From an uncultured Clostridia bacterium (GTDB lineage: Bacteria > Bacillota > Clostridia > Oscillospirales > Ruminococcaceae): a DNA stretch of 7,860 nt. Below, in pieces: positions 6,384-7,860 of the stretch. Location of the stretch: assembly GCA_937871145.1 (NCBI GenBank), contig CALMXN010000263.1, positions 1 to 7,860 on the forward strand. The letters run 5' to 3'. The notes under the pieces are model-generated. The model made no database searches. It was not told where the DNA came from and saw only the letters and a program-made list of their open reading frames with translations. The position numbers and the translations under genes are program-made. Position 1 is the first letter of the stretch. Each line of letters opens with the position of its first letter.

Positions 6384-7860
6384 TTATACTTCCATAATAA
6401 TAGGAAGTATCATCGGGGATCTCTTTGTCTTTAAATAGATATAATCTGACAAAGCGTCCTTCATTTTTGTTTTTATTGTATTCCACTCGCGGATATCATT
6501 GTCAATGCAGTTTTGAAGAACCTTCATCATAAGGTTCTTTGCCTGTTCGATGAGCTCTTCGCTTTCTCTTACATAAACAAATCCTCTTGACACAACATCT
6601 GGCCCAGCAAGAATTGTTCCGCTTTCGCTTTCTATTGTTGCAACAACAATGATAAGTCCGTCCTGTGCAAGATGCTTTCTGTCACGAAGAACGATAGCAC
6701 CGACATCACCGACACCAAGCCCGTCAACAAGAACTCTTCCAGCAGGAACCTGACCAGTGATTTTTATTTCAACTCCGTCAATTTCAATGACGTTACCAAT
6801 TTCACCGATAACTATATTTTCTTCAGGGATACCCATTTCCATTGCCGTCATTGCGTGACGCTTAAGATGCTTATACTCACCGTGGACAGGGATGAAGAAC
6901 TTTGGCTTTGTAAGTGATAACAATAGCTTCTGCTCTTCCTGACAGGCATGTCCTGAAACGTGAACGTCATACATACTCTCATAAATAACGTGAGCGCCCG
7001 ACTTCATAAGCTCGTTTACAACCTTTGTAACCAGCTTTTCATTACCTGGGATAGGTGTTGCTGAAATGATAATGAAATCGTGTGCGGTTATGGTTACCTT
7101 CTTATGGTCGTTCATTGCCATTCTTGTCAAGGCTGACATTGGTTCACCCTGACTGCCTGTTGTTATAAGAACAACCTTTTCAGAAGGATAGCGGTTCATA
7201 GTGTCAATGTCAATAATCAAGCCCTCAGGAGCATCAAGATAGCCAAGCTCTATTGCCTTGCTCATTACATTGACCATACTTCTTCCGAAAACCGCAACCT
7301 TTCGGTCAAACTTCACTGCATTGTCGATAATCTGCTGAACTCTGTGTATATTTGAAGCAAAGGAAGCAATGATAATACGTTTGCCCTCTGCCTGAAGGAA
7401 TAATCTTTCAAAAGACTCACCAACCTTGCTTTCACTCATTGTGAAGCCTTTTCTTTCAGAGTTGGTGGAATCAGACATAAGTGCAAGAACGCCCTTGTTA
7501 CCAAGCTCTGAAAATCTTGCGAGGTCAATAATTCCGCCCTCAATAGGTGTATAGTCAACCTTAAAGTCACCTGTATGAATAACTACACCAGCAGGTGTAT
7601 GAACATTCCACCATCTAATATATTCTATTCCAACAGCATCAGGAATTGAGTGATTTACTCTTATAAATTCAACAGCCATACAGCCCATTTTTACTGTCTG
7701 GCGTGGTGTTATTACATTAAGCTGTGCGGATGCAAGAATGTTATGCTCCTTTAATTTGCCCTCAACAAGACCGATTGTAAGTCTTGTTCCGTAGACAGGA
7801 ACATTAATTTTCTTTAAAAGATAAGGAATAGCACGGATGTGGTCCTCGTGACCATGGGTG
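6384..7860 (-). CDS. rnj: Ribonuclease J, partial (N-terminus outside the window)
   Basis: RNase J is a metallo-beta-lactamase/beta-CASP nuclease with 5'-3' exonuclease and endonuclease activity that drives mRNA decay and rRNA maturation in Firmicutes. The open frame runs to the window edge and gives 491 residues. It begins at THGHEDHI, the zinc motif equivalent to H74-H79 of B. subtilis RNase J1, so about 72 residues are missing. Also visible are VNHSIPDAVG (His142 equivalent, fragment residue 70), HTGDFKVD (Asp164 equivalent, D98), SDSTNSERKGFT, the beta-CASP segments around ITTGSQGEP and HVSGHACQEEQ, and FIPVHGEYKHLKRHA with the last zinc histidine. The usual C-terminal domain ends SPMILPIIMEV. 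Compared with B. subtilis the H142-D164 spacing is 28 rather than 22 residues, an insertion at IEYIRWWN. An ATG at 7688 is internal, not the start. I cannot tell J1 from J2; many Clostridia have one copy. gdpP follows after about 55 bp. Confidence 0.95.
   Translation of the reverse strand, partial: THGHEDHIRAIPYLLKKINVPVYGTRLTIGLVEGKLKEHNILASAQLNVITPRQTVKMGCMAVEFIRVNHSIPDAVGIEYIRWWNVHTPAGVVIHTGDFKVDYTPIEGGIIDLARFSELGNKGVLALMSDSTNSERKGFTMSESKVGESFERLFLQAEGKRIIIASFASNIHRVQQIIDNAVKFDRKVAVFGRSMVNVMSKAIELGYLDAPEGLIIDIDTMNRYPSEKVVLITTGSQGEPMSALTRMAMNDHKKVTITAHDFIIISATPIPGNEKLVTKVVNELMKSGAHVIYESMYDVHVSGHACQEEQKLLLSLTKPKFFIPVHGEYKHLKRHAMTAMEMGIPEENIVIGEIGNVIEIDGVEIKITGQVPAGRVLVDGLGVGDVGAIVLRDRKHLAQDGLIIVVATIESESGTILAGPDVVSRGFVYVRESEELIEQAKNLMMKVLQNCIDNDIREWNTIKTKMKDALSDYIYLKTKRSPMILPIIMEV

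Noticed and set aside
7686..7688. ATG that could be taken as the start of a 434-residue RNase J
   Set aside because: The frame continues upstream to the window edge and encodes THGHEDHI and further conserved RNase J sequence, so this Met is internal.

Overview
The window is a compact block of housekeeping genes, all on the minus strand, from a low-GC Firmicute. A Clostridia/Oscillospiraceae-like origin is my inference from protein style (TilS and RNase J wording), the GGAGG-type ribosome binding sites, the frequent TTG starts and the gene order. I cannot name the genus. I see no mobile element, CRISPR array, tRNA, rRNA or defence gene, no non-coding stretch above 300 bases, and no evidence of an undescribed system.

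In the direction of transcription (high to low coordinates) the order is: rnj (RNase J, N-terminus cut by the right window edge); gdpP (membrane-bound c-di-AMP phosphodiesterase); rplI (ribosomal protein L9); a probable intrinsic terminator; dnaB (replicative helicase); tilS (tRNA-Ile lysidine synthetase); hpt (hypoxanthine phosphoribosyltransferase); and the start of ftsH (membrane AAA+ protease). Two conserved Firmicutes clusters, gdpP-rplI-dnaB and tilS-hpt-ftsH, are joined directly here. dnaB/tilS overlap by 11 bp and tilS/hpt by 8 bp, so the second half is likely translationally coupled. Together the genes cover mRNA decay, second-messenger turnover, translation, replication, decoding fidelity, purine salvage and membrane protein quality control.

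The left end is technically abnormal. Bases 6-39 match the Illumina TruSeq read-2/index adapter, and bases 1-5 fit the start of an i7 index, so the contig runs out of genome at about base 40 and ftsH is truncated artificially. About 280 bp inside that end, a perfect 40-bp tandem duplication (317-396) breaks the ftsH reading frame. Removing one copy restores a normal FtsH N-terminus, so this is most likely an assembly error. Anyone using the left 400 bp should treat it as suspect. The main biological oddity is a 6-residue aromatic insertion beside the RNase J active site.
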